Part shown: piece by piece, positions 1-8,326 of the stretch | Position numbering within the stretch: the stretch's first letter is position 1 | Layout: every line of letters begins with the position of its first letter | Assembly: GCA_910586925.1 (NCBI GenBank) | Contig: CAJUKG010000011.1 | Location: forward strand, 8,905-72,904 | Source: an uncultured Christensenellaceae bacterium | GTDB lineage: Bacteria; Bacillota; Clostridia; Christensenellales; Pumilibacteraceae | Length of the DNA: 64,000 bases | Reading direction: 5' to 3' | Made by a program: the position numbers and the translations under genes | The notes under the pieces: generated by a model | Seen by the model: the letters and a program-made list of their open reading frames with translations, nothing else | Told to the model about the DNA's origin: nothing | The model's database searches: none

Positions 1-2577
1 CACCATCATGCCGACGCACGTAATAGTCAGAACCATCATGCTCGTAAGCTCGGGCGGGTACGCCGTCGCGACTGGCGCGGAAGCGATGGGCATGAACACA
101 TTATACAGGTACATAGACATTACGCCGAGCACGAGCGCGATCCCCCCCGGCACTGCGCGCGCTATGACGTTGGACAGGAACTTGCCGCGTATGATATTCT
201 TATTGCCTTGCAATGCGAGGAAGAACGACGGCACGCCTATGACGCACACTTCGAGCGACAGCAGGTTGTTTGTGGCGAGCGGGTACGGCGACTGCAACGC
301 GAGGAAGATTATCGACAGCACGATGGACATAAACGTCTTCATGAGGAACATCGCGCTCGACGCCTGTATATTATTGACCACTCGCCTGCCTTCCATAACA
401 ACGTCGGGCATGGAAGTGAAATCGTTATTCAAAAGCACCAAGTGACTGACGTTGCGCGCCGCTTCCGCGCCCGACGCCATGGCGACCGAGCAGTCGGACT
501 CGCGCATTGCGAGTATGTCGTTTACGCCGTCGCCCGTCATTGCGACGGTGTGACTTTTCGCCTTGATCGAGCGAACGAGAAGTCGCTTCTGTTCGGGCGT
601 CACCCTGCCGAATACCGTATACTTGTTCGCCGCTTCTATTACGTCCTGATCGGAAAAGCCCTCGAGCGATACGTACAGTTCGGCGTTCTCGACGCCAACG
701 CGCCGCGCGACCTCGGACACGGTGATCGGGTTGTCGCCCGAAATGACCTTGACCGTAACGTTGTTTTCCTTGAACCACTTGATCGTTTCTATGGCGTCTT
801 CGCGGATATGGTCTTCTATGACGATAAGACAAACGGGGCGTCTTACTGCGGGCAGTTTCTCGCCCACTATTTCCGCGGGCGAGTGCGCGAGCACCATTAC
901 GCGGAAGCCGTTCGCCGCATTCTCGTTGATCAGCTTCTCTATGCGCACGCCCATATCTTTAAGCACGAACTCGGGCGCGCCGAGCATGAACGTGCCCTCG
1001 CCGTCGAAACTCGCCGCCGACAGTTTGCGTTGCGACGAGAACGGCAGTACCGCCGTCGGATTGAGAGCTTTGCTGTACCCGAACTTATTCGCGAGCGCGA
1101 GCGCGGTTTGATTATTGTCGCCCGTCGCGGTAAGCATAGACCCTATAATATCGGACAGCGAATAATCGCTCTCGAACCCTTTAATGGGAATGACGTTGTT
1201 CACTTCCATCGACCCGTCGGTGATAGTCCCCGTTTTGTCGAGGCACAGCACGTCCACGCGCGCGAGCATTTCTATACAGTACAGGTCTTGCACGAGCGTC
1301 TGTTTTTTCGCGAGCCGAAGCACCGACGCCGCGAGCGCGAGCGACGTGAGCAGAAACATGCCCGACGGGATCATGCCTATCACCGACCCCGCCGCCGAAG
1401 TTACTATCTTGTTCCAATCGGCATACGTGGCGGTCGCGCCGCTCGGCACGATATTGCGGTAGTTGGTCCACACCATGAGCGCGCCGATGGCGATGATGAA
1501 CGGCGACAGCACTTTGATTATGAGCGTGATCGAATTCATCAGTTCGCTTTTCGGTTTTTTGTATTTCTTCGCGTGCGAAGTGAGCGTTTCCACATAATTC
1601 GCGGTACCCACTTTTTCGACGCGCGCGACGACGGATCCGCTGCTTATGAACGAGCCGCTGTACAGCGTATCGCCGGGGCGTTTTTTTACAGGCTCGCTCT
1701 CGCCCGTCAGCATCGACTCGTTGACCTCGCACTCGCCGCGCACTACGACGGAATCGGTGCAGATCTGCTTGCCGAGTTCGAAACAAATTATATCGTCGAG
1801 CACCACGTCGCAAGTGGGAATGACCTTGCGTTCGCCGTCGCGTATGACGACGGCACTCGGCGCAGACACGAGCGACAGCTTGTCTATCTTCATTTTGGAA
1901 CGTATCTCTTGGAATATCCCGATAACCACGTTCGCGAGAATGATTATTATGAAAAACAACTGCGTAAGCCCCGCCCCGACTATTATTAGCGCGGCGGCGA
2001 CGATGAACGTCAAAATATTGAAGAACGTGAAAATATTGGAAATGAAAATGGACAGGTAGCTCTTACCCGTGCGCTTCTTTACGAAATTATCGTAACCTTT
2101 TTCCACCCGCTCCGCGACGACTTCGGAAGAAAGTCCCATGTCGGGATTTGGTTCGTACCGCTCGGCGAGCGTTATATCGACCGTCTTATGCTTGCGCTTG
2201 ACGGACTTTTTGCGCCGTGCGAGTTCCGCTTCGTGGCTCAACATCGCGCTGTCTATCGTCATGGATTTGTGATAATATCCCGCGATGGGTTCTTCGGTCA
2301 CGTCGTCGTCGAAAACCGAGCTGTCGATCACCGCGCTCACCGAATCGGCGACGGGAGTATCTATCTCGCCGTTTTTGGTGATTATGCGCGAAGCGGACTT
2401 CCGCGGCTTTTTGGTAGCCGCCGTTTCCGACATGGGCACGGTATTCGGCTCGACCGATTCGGGAATGGTCATGACGAGTTCTTTATCGTCCGCCGTTTTT
2501 TCCGCCGTCGGTTTACGCGTGCGCGTTTGCGTTTTTATTGACGCCGTAGACGTCGTTTTCTTGTTCTTTTCCTGCAT
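1..2577 (-). CDS. P-type cation-transporting ATPase (CtpE-like, HAD-IC), cut by window edge
   Basis: Membrane pump that would couple ATP hydrolysis to cation transport; resemblance to the CtpE/Ca2+-type branch is from memory, so the ion is not settled. The reading frame is open from 2577 to base 1 (about 859 residues) and continues beyond the window. Seen in order: a roughly 150-residue Lys/Thr/Ser-rich cytoplasmic extension, a first pair of membrane helices, the actuator motif TGES, the phosphorylation motif DKTGT (Asp about residue 447, bases 1239-1237), the hinge TGDGVND near 545, and C-terminal helices. The N-terminal extension is unusually long for the family. The consensus promoter lies so close that an upstream in-frame ATG at 2583 would precede the predicted transcript start; 2577 is chosen. 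A run of 7 C at about 142-148 lies in the C-terminal membrane region. Monocistronic as far as seen. Confidence 0.9.
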   Translation of the reverse strand, partial: MQEKNKKTTSTASIKTQTRTRKPTAEKTADDKELVMTIPESVEPNTVPMSETAATKKPRKSASRIITKNGEIDTPVADSVSAVIDSSVFDDDVTEEPIAGYYHKSMTIDSAMLSHEAELARRKKSVKRKHKTVDITLAERYEPNPDMGLSSEVVAERVEKGYDNFVKKRTGKSYLSIFISNIFTFFNILTFIVAAALIIVGAGLTQLFFIIIILANVVIGIFQEIRSKMKIDKLSLVSAPSAVVIRDGERKVIPTCDVVLDDIICFELGKQICTDSVVVRGECEVNESMLTGESEPVKKRPGDTLYSGSFISSGSVVARVEKVGTANYVETLTSHAKKYKKPKSELMNSITLIIKVLSPFIIAIGALMVWTNYRNIVPSGATATYADWNKIVTSAAGSVIGMIPSGMFLLTSLALAASVLRLAKKQTLVQDLYCIEMLARVDVLCLDKTGTITDGSMEVNNVIPIKGFESDYSLSDIIGSMLTATGDNNQTALALANKFGYSKALNPTAVLPFSSQRKLSAASFDGEGTFMLGAPEFVLKDMGVRIEKLINENAANGFRVMVLAHSPAEIVGEKLPAVRRPVCLIVIEDHIREDAIETIKWFKENNVTVKVISGDNPITVSEVARRVGVENAELYVSLEGFSDQDVIEAANKYTVFGRVTPEQKRLLVRSIKAKSHTVAMTGDGVNDILAMRESDCSVAMASGAEAARNVSHLVLLNNDFTSMPDVVMEGRRVVNNIQASSAMFLMKTFMSIVLSIIFLALQSPYPLATNNLLSLEVCVIGVPSFFLALQGNKNIIRGKFLSNVIARAVPGGIALVLGVMSMYLYNVFMPIASAPVATAYPPELTSMMVLTITCVGMMV

Positions 2578-2585
2578 ACTCATAC

Positions 2586-2614
2586 ATTATATACCATACC
2601 GAAATATTTGTCAA
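2586..2614 (-). promoter_or_regulatory. Sigma-A promoter of the P-type ATPase gene
   Basis: TTGACA at 2614-2609 and TATAAT at 2591-2586 with a 17-bp spacer: full consensus. The expected start of transcription, about 7 bases past the -10, falls at 2579-2577, on top of the ATG at 2577, so the mRNA is probably leaderless. Confidence 0.8.
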
Positions 2615-2647
2615 TAGGCTATGTACGTTTTTATGCGAACAACATCG

Positions 2648-3412
2648 CTAATACGCGAAACGTTTGACTGCGAGCTTCAATAGTGCTTTCGTTACGATCT
2701 CTGCGATCACGGACACGACGACCGCGGCTATCACGTACGCTATCAGCATCGCCGATTCGAGATACAGCTGCGACAGTTTCATCAACATTCCCAAACTTCC
2801 CGCCGTTTGCGCGAGTATCTCCGCGCCGATGACCGTCTTGATATTGTACGACAGCGCGGAAGAAAGAATATCGGGCGATGCGGGCGCAAGGCACGGAAGC
2901 CACAGTATTTTCATCGTTTGAAATTTGTTCGCGCCGAACAGCACCGTCACTTCCTCGAGTTCTTTGGGAAGCACCGCGAGTTTCGCCCGCGCCGCCGAAT
3001 ATATCATCGGCATGATAACGAGCACCGACAGCACGATAGGCGTGCCGTAAGCTCCCACCGCGAGTATGAGTATGAGCGTCACCGCGACTGCCGGCAATGA
3101 CCGCAACGCCGAGATTATCGGTTCGACTATGCGCCGCACCGCGGTGTACGCAGTACACAAAAACAACAGCAAAAAAGCGAGCGCGACGGCGATCGCATAG
3201 CTTATCGCACAACGCGCGAGAGTGCCGCCAAGCCCCGACCAAAACAGTTTGCTTCCGAGCACGTCGCCGAGCGTCGCCGCCGTCGCGCCTATGCTCGGCA
3301 ATACGAACTCCGAGCCGATCGCGGCGGCGGCTATCGCCCATACGGCTAACACGACGCCTATCACGGCGACGGCGTATACGATATTGAAAATAAGTTTTTT
3401 CGATATTTTCAT
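2648..3412 (-). CDS. NitT/TauT (SsuC-like) ABC transporter permease
   Basis: Inner-membrane permease of a binding-protein-dependent importer of the nitrate/sulfonate/taurine/thiamine-precursor class. About 254 residues with six hydrophobic segments; the cytoplasmic coupling loop is seen as an ELEEVTVLFGA stretch followed by PCLAPA, matching the EAA-type loop of the family. The ATG at 3412 (MKISKK) gives the usual family length; an in-frame TTG at 3469 would extend it by 19 residues and lies only 4 bases after the upstream stop. It follows the binding-protein gene directly and so belongs to the operon starting at 5022. No cognate ATPase gene is in the window. The substrate cannot be read from the sequence. 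Confidence 0.85.
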   Translation of the reverse strand: MKISKKLIFNIVYAVAVIGVVLAVWAIAAAAIGSEFVLPSIGATAATLGDVLGSKLFWSGLGGTLARCAISYAIAVALAFLLLFLCTAYTAVRRIVEPIISALRSLPAVAVTLILILAVGAYGTPIVLSVLVIMPMIYSAARAKLAVLPKELEEVTVLFGANKFQTMKILWLPCLAPASPDILSSALSYNIKTVIGAEILAQTAGSLGMLMKLSQLYLESAMLIAYVIAAVVVSVIAEIVTKALLKLAVKRFAY

Positions 3413-3472
3413 TATTATACGAACAGCCTCTCGACTTGACGTCGCACGAAGCGGCACGGCTTTACTCAATCG

Positions 3473-4489
3473 CTATGCTTTGTAGTAGAAATTCTCGTCG
3501 GGGACTTTTTTAAGCACCGTAGTGCCGAGCCCCGTTTTCAGTTCGGTGAGTTTTTGGAAATATCCGTCGCACACCGATTTCATTTCGAGCGCGGCGACAG
3601 TTTTGATATTGCAGTTTTTGACAACGTTCGCGTTTAGGATCTTGAGCGAAGTGGTTGCGCCGCTTTCCATATGCGACGAGATCGCGGCGAGTGCTTTGTC
3701 GGGATTTTGCTCCGCCCAACCGTCAACCGCGGCGAGGTCTTTTATGAACTTATCGACGTACGCTTTATTCTCGCGCACGAATTTACCCTGCCCGACAAGA
3801 CAGGCTTGAGGATACCCGCCGCCGAACTGCGCGCGCCAAAGCTCCTGCACGTCGGCGACGATTTTTTTGGAAAAATTGCCGACAGCCGTCGTCGCCGCAG
3901 GCTCGGCGAGAAATGCGTAATCCACTTTGCCCTGTTTGAGCAATGGAAGCAACACGCCGCCGTCGTCGGCGTAAGTGAGTGCCACCTTGCCCGTGACCGC
4001 TTCTTCCGATTTCTCGTAGCCGATGCCTTTTGCGTCGAGCAACATGCGCAATACTTGATCGGGCACGTTGCCCTCGCCGATAACGCCGAGCCGCTTCCCG
4101 ACGAGATCGTCGAGAGTTATGCCGTCGCCGTCGCCGACGATAAAAAGATTGCCGTGCGTATTGACGGTGAGCATCACTATGTCTTTGCCGCCGTTGTACA
4201 GCGTTGCCGCCGCGTTTATCGGCATGACGGCAAGATCGGCGTCGCCCGAACTTACGCGTTGGGCTATGACCGCCGCAGGCGTCACGACGGTAAACTTCGC
4301 GCGGTCGTAACCGCCGTCCATGAACGCCGCGAGCGCGACTGCGGGCGCACCGTCGGGCATATACACGTTGACGGTAGAAGGCGTTTCGGTCTTGCCCTCG
4401 TCGTTCATACCGTCGCCGCACGCCGCGAACGAAAAGACGAGCGCGGCGCAAAGCATTGCCGCAAAGATTTTCGATATAAGTTTTTTCAT
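3473..4489 (-). CDS. NitT/TauT-type ABC substrate-binding lipoprotein
   Basis: Extracellular solute receptor for the permease at 2648-3412. The N-terminus is a lipoprotein signal (MKKLISKIFA, then a hydrophobic stretch ending FAAC), so the mature protein starts at Cys and is membrane-tethered. The body has the NMT1/THI5-like pattern with PDGAPAVALAAF near the start and the VGKRLGVIGEG segment. Start chosen at the second ATG (4489), 7 bases after AGAGGTGG; ATG 4495 is two codons upstream. About 338 residues, normal for the family. It is separated from the TM1266-like gene by 78 bases that contain a small hairpin and an AT-rich run. Ligand unknown; such proteins serve sulfonates, nitrate or thiamine precursors in characterised bacteria. 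Confidence 0.88.
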   Translation of the reverse strand: MKKLISKIFAAMLCAALVFSFAACGDGMNDEGKTETPSTVNVYMPDGAPAVALAAFMDGGYDRAKFTVVTPAAVIAQRVSSGDADLAVMPINAAATLYNGGKDIVMLTVNTHGNLFIVGDGDGITLDDLVGKRLGVIGEGNVPDQVLRMLLDAKGIGYEKSEEAVTGKVALTYADDGGVLLPLLKQGKVDYAFLAEPAATTAVGNFSKKIVADVQELWRAQFGGGYPQACLVGQGKFVRENKAYVDKFIKDLAAVDGWAEQNPDKALAAISSHMESGATTSLKILNANVVKNCNIKTVAALEMKSVCDGYFQKLTELKTGLGTTVLKKVPDENFYYKA

Positions 4490-4499
4490 GATCATTCCA

Positions 4500-4566
4500 C
4501 CTCTGTTTCTGACTTCGGATTTATTTATCCGTAATTATTAATTTTTAATTTTTAATTGTTAATTGT
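4500..4566. repeat. AT-rich TTAATT-type intergenic sequence
   Basis: Between the hydrogenase-regulator and binding-protein genes there is a low-complexity run of TTAATTATTAATTTTTAATT-like sequence, preceded by a 5-bp inverted repeat CGGAT/ATCCG. A very similar run recurs at 13028-13070. It may be a dispersed AT-rich intergenic element or weak terminator material. Confidence 0.4.
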
Positions 4567-4567
4567 T

Positions 4568-4813
4568 TCACCTGTACATTACTTTCGCCGACACGCCGTC
4601 TATTTTGCCGAGCCTGCCCGCGAGCCTGTTTATGGCGTCGGCGGGCGCGTCGAGCACGAGCGTTATGGCGTTCAGATTACGGTCGCGGAGCGGCAACCCC
4701 ATGCGTCCGCGCACGAACTCGCTCATGTCGTGCAGTGCGGCATTGACGCTCTCTACGCTCTCGCCGTCCGATATTAGTATGCCTACAACAGCAATGCGAT
4801 TTTCGGATTCCAT
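4568..4813 (-). CDS. TM1266-family iron-only hydrogenase system putative regulator
   Basis: Small 81-residue ACT-like protein of the TM1266 family, which in Clostridia is found beside HydE/HydF/HydG maturases and is presumed to regulate [FeFe]-hydrogenase maturation; the mechanism is not established. Recognised by ENRIAVVGILI at the start, the central GRMGLPLRDRNLN segment and the closing GKIDGVSAKVMY. Length is normal. It is the first gene of an operon with the NitT/TauT-like binding protein and permease, an arrangement that hints that the transporter serves hydrogenase maturation or a related cofactor. No hydrogenase or maturase gene is in the window. A structured 175-base leader precedes it. 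Its ribosome site is weak (AAAGGACGG upstream of the ATG). Confidence 0.85.
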   Translation of the reverse strand: MESENRIAVVGILISDGESVESVNAALHDMSEFVRGRMGLPLRDRNLNAITLVLDAPADAINRLAGRLGKIDGVSAKVMYR

Positions 4814-4987
4814 GATTTTTTCGCCGTCCTTTATTTTTTCGGTGCGCCGTTTATAAAAACAAAACGCGCCTTTCGGATCGTCCTATCCGAAAAACGCGCA
4901 TACAAAACGACAAAGCCGCGACCGAAACCGTCGCGATAAAAACATTTTTTGCCGTCTTTGCCGTCAGAAAAATCTTTCGGATCAGAC
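4814..4987 (-). promoter_or_regulatory. Structured 5' leader with candidate attenuator (unclassified)
   Basis: From the predicted transcript start near 4987 to the ATG at 4813 the leader is about 175 bases. Reading the minus strand: CGGCAAAG (4963-4956) can pair with CTTTGTCG (4915-4908), enclosing a perfect 6-bp hairpin CGCGAC/GTCGCG (4935-4917). A strong intrinsic terminator follows (4898-4865). Its 5' arm (4894-4885) can instead pair over 10 bp with ATCCGAAAGA at the leader's 5' end (4982-4973), because CTTTCGGATC on the + strand occurs both at 4974-4983 and at 4870-4879. Two alternative folds are therefore possible, as in riboswitches and attenuators. No known class was recognised; TPP consensus boxes are absent. 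It could also simply be the terminator of the upstream gene. Confidence 0.55.
4853..4898 (-). terminator. Intrinsic terminator inside the hydrogenase-regulator leader
   Basis: On the minus strand the arms 4898-4885 and 4878-4865 pair over about 14-15 bp (two G-U pairs) with a 6-base loop, and are followed by TTTTGTTTTTAT. It lies downstream of the consensus promoter at 5022-4994 and 52 bases before the ATG, so it should cut transcripts before the first gene unless an alternative fold forms. Confidence 0.8.
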
Positions 4988-4993
4988 ATTTAC

Positions 4994-5022
4994 ATTATAT
5001 TCGATTACAAGCCTTTTGTCAA
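4994..5022 (-). promoter_or_regulatory. Sigma-A promoter of the hydrogenase-regulator/transporter operon
   Basis: TTGACA at 5022-5017 and TATAAT at 4999-4994, spacer 17 bp. The -35 overlaps the last codon region of the upstream MBL gene. Predicted start near 4987. Confidence 0.8.
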
Positions 5023-5858
5023 GCGTTTACTGTAACTTCGCAACCGTCGTACGACACGTTTATGCCGTATTCCGCCGCGACCGCTTTCATGCCCTCGTAA
5101 TCGAGATCGGAGTTGTGCGAGAAATGCGTCGCGTACAGCACCGCGTTCGGCGCGAGCAGTTTCGCCGCACGCATTTTATTCACTTGGTCCACTACGTCGA
5201 AAATGCCCATGTGCCTGCCCGAAGTGCCCGAGCCTTTGCCGTACGTGCAATCGAACGACGCGAACGCCACCCGTCCGCCCATTGCCGCGAGCTTTTCGTA
5301 CACCGTCGAATCGAGCGCGCCCGTATCGTTGACGAACATCGCGCCCGCGCCGCCGCGTTCCACGTAATACACAAGACATTCCTCGCCCTTCGTGTGGCGT
5401 GCGGGAAGCGCGATTATCCGCGTATCGCCTTTCACCTCGTCGTACGGGTGCAACGTCACCACGTCTATTCCCGCCGCGACTTCGGGACGGATCTCGCGCG
5501 CGGTATCCGACAAGAACATTTCGCGCACCGTCGCGTCGCAATACACGGTCACTTTATCCGCCGCGAGGTTTTTCGCGAACGGTCCGCCGCGCATACAGAA
5601 TTCCTGCGGGTAGCAATGATCCATGTGCGCGTGAGAGATGAGCACGCGGGTTATCTTCGACAGGTCTATGCCGAACCGCAAAGCGTGCATATACGTATCC
5701 ATCGGAAAGTCGAAAAGCATGTCGTCGTCGATAAGAATTTGACTGCGCGTGCGTATATTCTTCCCGCCCGTTTCGCGGGCATGCTTGCAGTTGTCGCAGT
5801 TGCAAAACACCGCGGGCACACCTTCCGCGGCGGCAGTGCCGAGAAATTTTATTTTCAT
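5019..5858 (-). CDS. MBL-fold metallo-hydrolase (PhnP-like)
   Basis: 279-residue metallo-beta-lactamase-fold hydrolase. The metal motif HAHMDH is present (about residues 75-80), and further metal ligands are expected from PARHTKGEE and the late THFSHNS segment. An N-terminal CNCDNC cysteine cluster resembles the structural zinc site of PhnP-type phosphodiesterases. Such enzymes hydrolyse cyclic or linear phosphodiesters in PhnP, but the substrate here is unknown. The ATG overlaps the stop of the AMP-ligase gene (ATGA) behind a GGAGG site, so the two are translationally coupled. It is the last gene of the operon that starts at 8355. Confidence 0.88.
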   Translation of the reverse strand: MKIKFLGTAAAEGVPAVFCNCDNCKHARETGGKNIRTRSQILIDDDMLFDFPMDTYMHALRFGIDLSKITRVLISHAHMDHCYPQEFCMRGGPFAKNLAADKVTVYCDATVREMFLSDTAREIRPEVAAGIDVVTLHPYDEVKGDTRIIALPARHTKGEECLVYYVERGGAGAMFVNDTGALDSTVYEKLAAMGGRVAFASFDCTYGKGSGTSGRHMGIFDVVDQVNKMRAAKLLAPNAVLYATHFSHNSDLDYEGMKAVAAEYGINVSYDGCEVTVNA

Positions 5859-7447
5859 TTCGCCTCCGTCAGTTCGCGCTCGGTCATCGCCGCGAGCGCG
5901 AGAGTGTCCACTTTCATGACCGCCGTCACAGGCAGTGCGTCGATCGTTTTTACGATCGTCGGCACGGCGTAACGCGACAGGTCGCTTTCTATTTTTTTCC
6001 GTACCGCGTCCGCGTCCTGTTTTTCGCCTGTGAGATACAGCGCGATACGCGTCTTGCCGCCGTCCTTATACTCCACGGCGCACGCACCCGTCACGCCCGC
6101 AAGCTCGAGCGCGGACGCTTCTATTTCTTTGGGATAAACGCTTATCCCCGAAATTTTTATTATGCGTTTCAAACGCTGTATAAAGTACAGAAATCCGTCA
6201 CCGTCTTTATATCCGAAATCCCCCGTGCGAACGTAACGCCTGCCGCCGCGCTCGAAAAACACTTCGGCGTTCGCTTGCGGGTTGTCGAGATAACCGTTCA
6301 TAACGGTGTCGCCGCAAATCGCTATCTCGCCCTTTTCTCCGTCCGCAAGCGGCTCCGTTCCGTCGGGCGGCACTATTATCGCGTCGAGATCGGACAGCAT
6401 GTATCCCATAGATCCGCGCCTGTTATGCGCGTAATTGTTGACGGCGCACACAGTGACCGTTTCGGTCAGTCCGTACCCCTCGAACAGCCTGCCCTTCGCG
6501 CCCGCCGCTTCCATTCTGCCGTTGAACTCGTCGAGAAGATCTTGCGGCGCGCAATCTCCGCCCACAAACCCGACGTACATATTTTTGAGCGCGTCGCCGC
6601 GAAATCCTTTCTGCTTAAGCAGGGCGCGGAACAGATTGGGCACGCCTATCATGAAATGCATTTTGTTTTTCTTCAGCAGCTTCACGGTGAGCTTGGGATC
6701 GAACTTCGGCATGAGCACGCTCACCCCGCCGAAAGTGAGTATGGCGTGTATGCACATTGTCAGTCCGAAACCGTGAAACATCGGCAATGCGCCGAGCATA
6801 TACATTCCCCGCACTTCCGAAGTGCCGAGAGCCTCGGGACCGCGAAAAGCGAGCGCGTTTATTTCGCCGTCCGAAAGTTCGATTATCTTCGGCTCGCCGC
6901 CCGTTCCGCCGCTGTGCAAGTACACGCCCGCAGTATCGTCGCCGCGCGTCGGCTCGGGCGGAAGCGGATTTGCTTTCAGCGCGTCGTAATCGAGCATGCC
7001 CGTTTTATCGCCGCGGTACGGTTTGACCTTGACGTCGAACGCGAAACGCAGCAAGCCGTTCAGCGACCGCGCGGGGTGCACGTACACGATTTTATATTCT
7101 TTCGCAAGCTCGGCGTACTTTTCGAGATTGATAGAGAGCGTTATGAGAATTTTCGATTTTGCCGCCGCCATGAACTTTTTGACCATATTGAGCGGCGCGA
7201 GCGGGTGCACCATATGCGCGACGACGCCCAACCGATTGAGCGCGTAAAATATATATACGCACTCGGGAGTGTTGGGCATGCAGACCGTCGCGACGTCGCC
7301 CGCACCTACAAGCCCCGCGAGTTTCCCCGCCGCTTCGTCTATTCCGTCGAACAGCTTGCCGTAATCGAACGACTTGCCCATATACAGCAATGCTTCCGTT
7401 CGCCTGTCTTTTTTTACATGATCTTTCAATGCTTGATACAACAGCAT
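5855..7447 (-). CDS. AMP-binding acyl-CoA synthetase / acyl-adenylate ligase
   Basis: 530-residue cytosolic enzyme of the ANL superfamily, which activates a carboxylic acid with ATP to an acyl-adenylate and usually passes it to CoA. Visible motifs: SGGTGGEPK (phosphate loop, about 199-207), FEGYGLTETVT (A5), YVRTGDFGYKDGDG (A7/A8) followed by RLKRIIKISG, and a C-terminal Lys in PVTAVMKVD (A10). Length fits a medium/long-chain acyl-CoA synthetase. An AAGGAGATTATC site precedes the ATG. It sits 12 bases after the DUF1624 membrane acetyltransferase gene and overlaps the MBL gene; the trio may handle an acyl group for a membrane-linked acylation, which is inference. The acid substrate is not deducible. 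Confidence 0.9.
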   Translation of the reverse strand: MLLYQALKDHVKKDRRTEALLYMGKSFDYGKLFDGIDEAAGKLAGLVGAGDVATVCMPNTPECVYIFYALNRLGVVAHMVHPLAPLNMVKKFMAAAKSKILITLSINLEKYAELAKEYKIVYVHPARSLNGLLRFAFDVKVKPYRGDKTGMLDYDALKANPLPPEPTRGDDTAGVYLHSGGTGGEPKIIELSDGEINALAFRGPEALGTSEVRGMYMLGALPMFHGFGLTMCIHAILTFGGVSVLMPKFDPKLTVKLLKKNKMHFMIGVPNLFRALLKQKGFRGDALKNMYVGFVGGDCAPQDLLDEFNGRMEAAGAKGRLFEGYGLTETVTVCAVNNYAHNRRGSMGYMLSDLDAIIVPPDGTEPLADGEKGEIAICGDTVMNGYLDNPQANAEVFFERGGRRYVRTGDFGYKDGDGFLYFIQRLKRIIKISGISVYPKEIEASALELAGVTGACAVEYKDGGKTRIALYLTGEKQDADAVRKKIESDLSRYAVPTIVKTIDALPVTAVMKVDTLALAAMTERELTEAK

Positions 7448-7459
7448 GATAATCTCCTT

Positions 7460-8320
7460 CTAAAACCTGTATCCGACGCACAGACACACTATGCCCCACA
7501 CCGCCGCAAGCACCACTTGATGCAGCAGGAACACGATAAGCGCGTGCCGCCCGACAAAGGTTATCGGCTTGTTCCACTTGCCGTCGAGCCGCGGCAACAG
7601 CGAAGCGCGCATCGGGTATGCGGCTTTGCCCCAATACATACCTATCAGCACCGCGCCGATATTCGGAAAAATGCCGAACCAATCGTCGCCGTACGCACGG
7701 CTACCGAGTATGTAATCGAGAAAATGCTCGCTCGTGAAAACTTTATCCCACGGCGTCTGCCAAAAATCGTTAAGCACCCCCGCCGCCACTATCGCGACGC
7801 CTATCGCGAGCGGGAGATACTTATTGAGATACTTGTTCCACGACGTTATAATATCGAGCGCGGCGCATAACAGTATGCACATCGCTATGCAATGCAGTAT
7901 TCCGAACACTATGCCGTACTGCATTATCCCTATCTCGCGAAGCGCGAACGTCGCGCCCGTAAACACTATCGACACGACGCCGAGCAACGCGCCGCGGCGC
8001 GTGTTGTCGTGAGAAAACGCACAGCTCGTTCCTACGAGAAACAGAAATAAAAACACGAACAGATGATGCGCCCAAAACCTGAACCCCGTATACGACCCGA
8101 ACGCCGAGTTCCAATACGCTCGCGCAAATTCCGCAATGGCGTCCATTACGGCATTGTGCACGTCGCGCGAATTGGAAAACCACGACTTGAAATACGCGAG
8201 GTCGAACATCAAATGGTCGAAGCACATTGCGATGACCGCCACGCCGCGCAGGAAATCGAGTTCCCATGCCCGCCGCTTCTTGTTTCGATATAGAGGTTTT
8301 GTTATCGCCACCGACGTCAT
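7460..8320 (-). CDS. DUF1624 heparan-alpha-glucosaminide N-acetyltransferase-like membrane protein
   Basis: 286-residue polytopic protein with the family signature ELDFLRGVAVIAMCFDHLMFD near residues 20-40, followed by about seven hydrophobic segments. Members are thought to transfer acetyl groups across the membrane to sugars, as in the lysosomal HGSNAT domain; bacterial roles are mostly unknown. The His in FDHLMFD is the conserved candidate catalytic residue. It is first in an operon with an AMP-ligase and an MBL hydrolase. The promoter is so close that transcription should begin at the A of the ATG, making the message leaderless. Confidence 0.85.
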   Translation of the reverse strand: MTSVAITKPLYRNKKRRAWELDFLRGVAVIAMCFDHLMFDLAYFKSWFSNSRDVHNAVMDAIAEFARAYWNSAFGSYTGFRFWAHHLFVFLFLFLVGTSCAFSHDNTRRGALLGVVSIVFTGATFALREIGIMQYGIVFGILHCIAMCILLCAALDIITSWNKYLNKYLPLAIGVAIVAAGVLNDFWQTPWDKVFTSEHFLDYILGSRAYGDDWFGIFPNIGAVLIGMYWGKAAYPMRASLLPRLDGKWNKPITFVGRHALIVFLLHQVVLAAVWGIVCLCVGYRF

Positions 8321-8326
8321 ACCGAT

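Noticed and set aside
142..148. Seven-C run in the P-type ATPase (and another near 34849-34855)
   Set aside because: Seven-base runs are expected several times by chance in this base composition; not counted as contingency tracts.
208..1989. Long plus-strand open frame antisense to the P-type ATPase
   Set aside because: Its translation is Arg/His-rich without domains, has no ribosome site, and the minus strand carries clear ATPase motifs. The same applies to the long plus-strand frames opposite the GH3, lipoprotein, GH32 and ABC genes (for example 35592-38492, 46000-48456, 56210-59647, 62292-63443).
4865..4987. TPP riboswitch in front of the hydrogenase-regulator operon
   Set aside because: A thiamine-precursor importer would make it plausible, but the conserved CTGAGA and GAACCTGAT-type boxes are absent.
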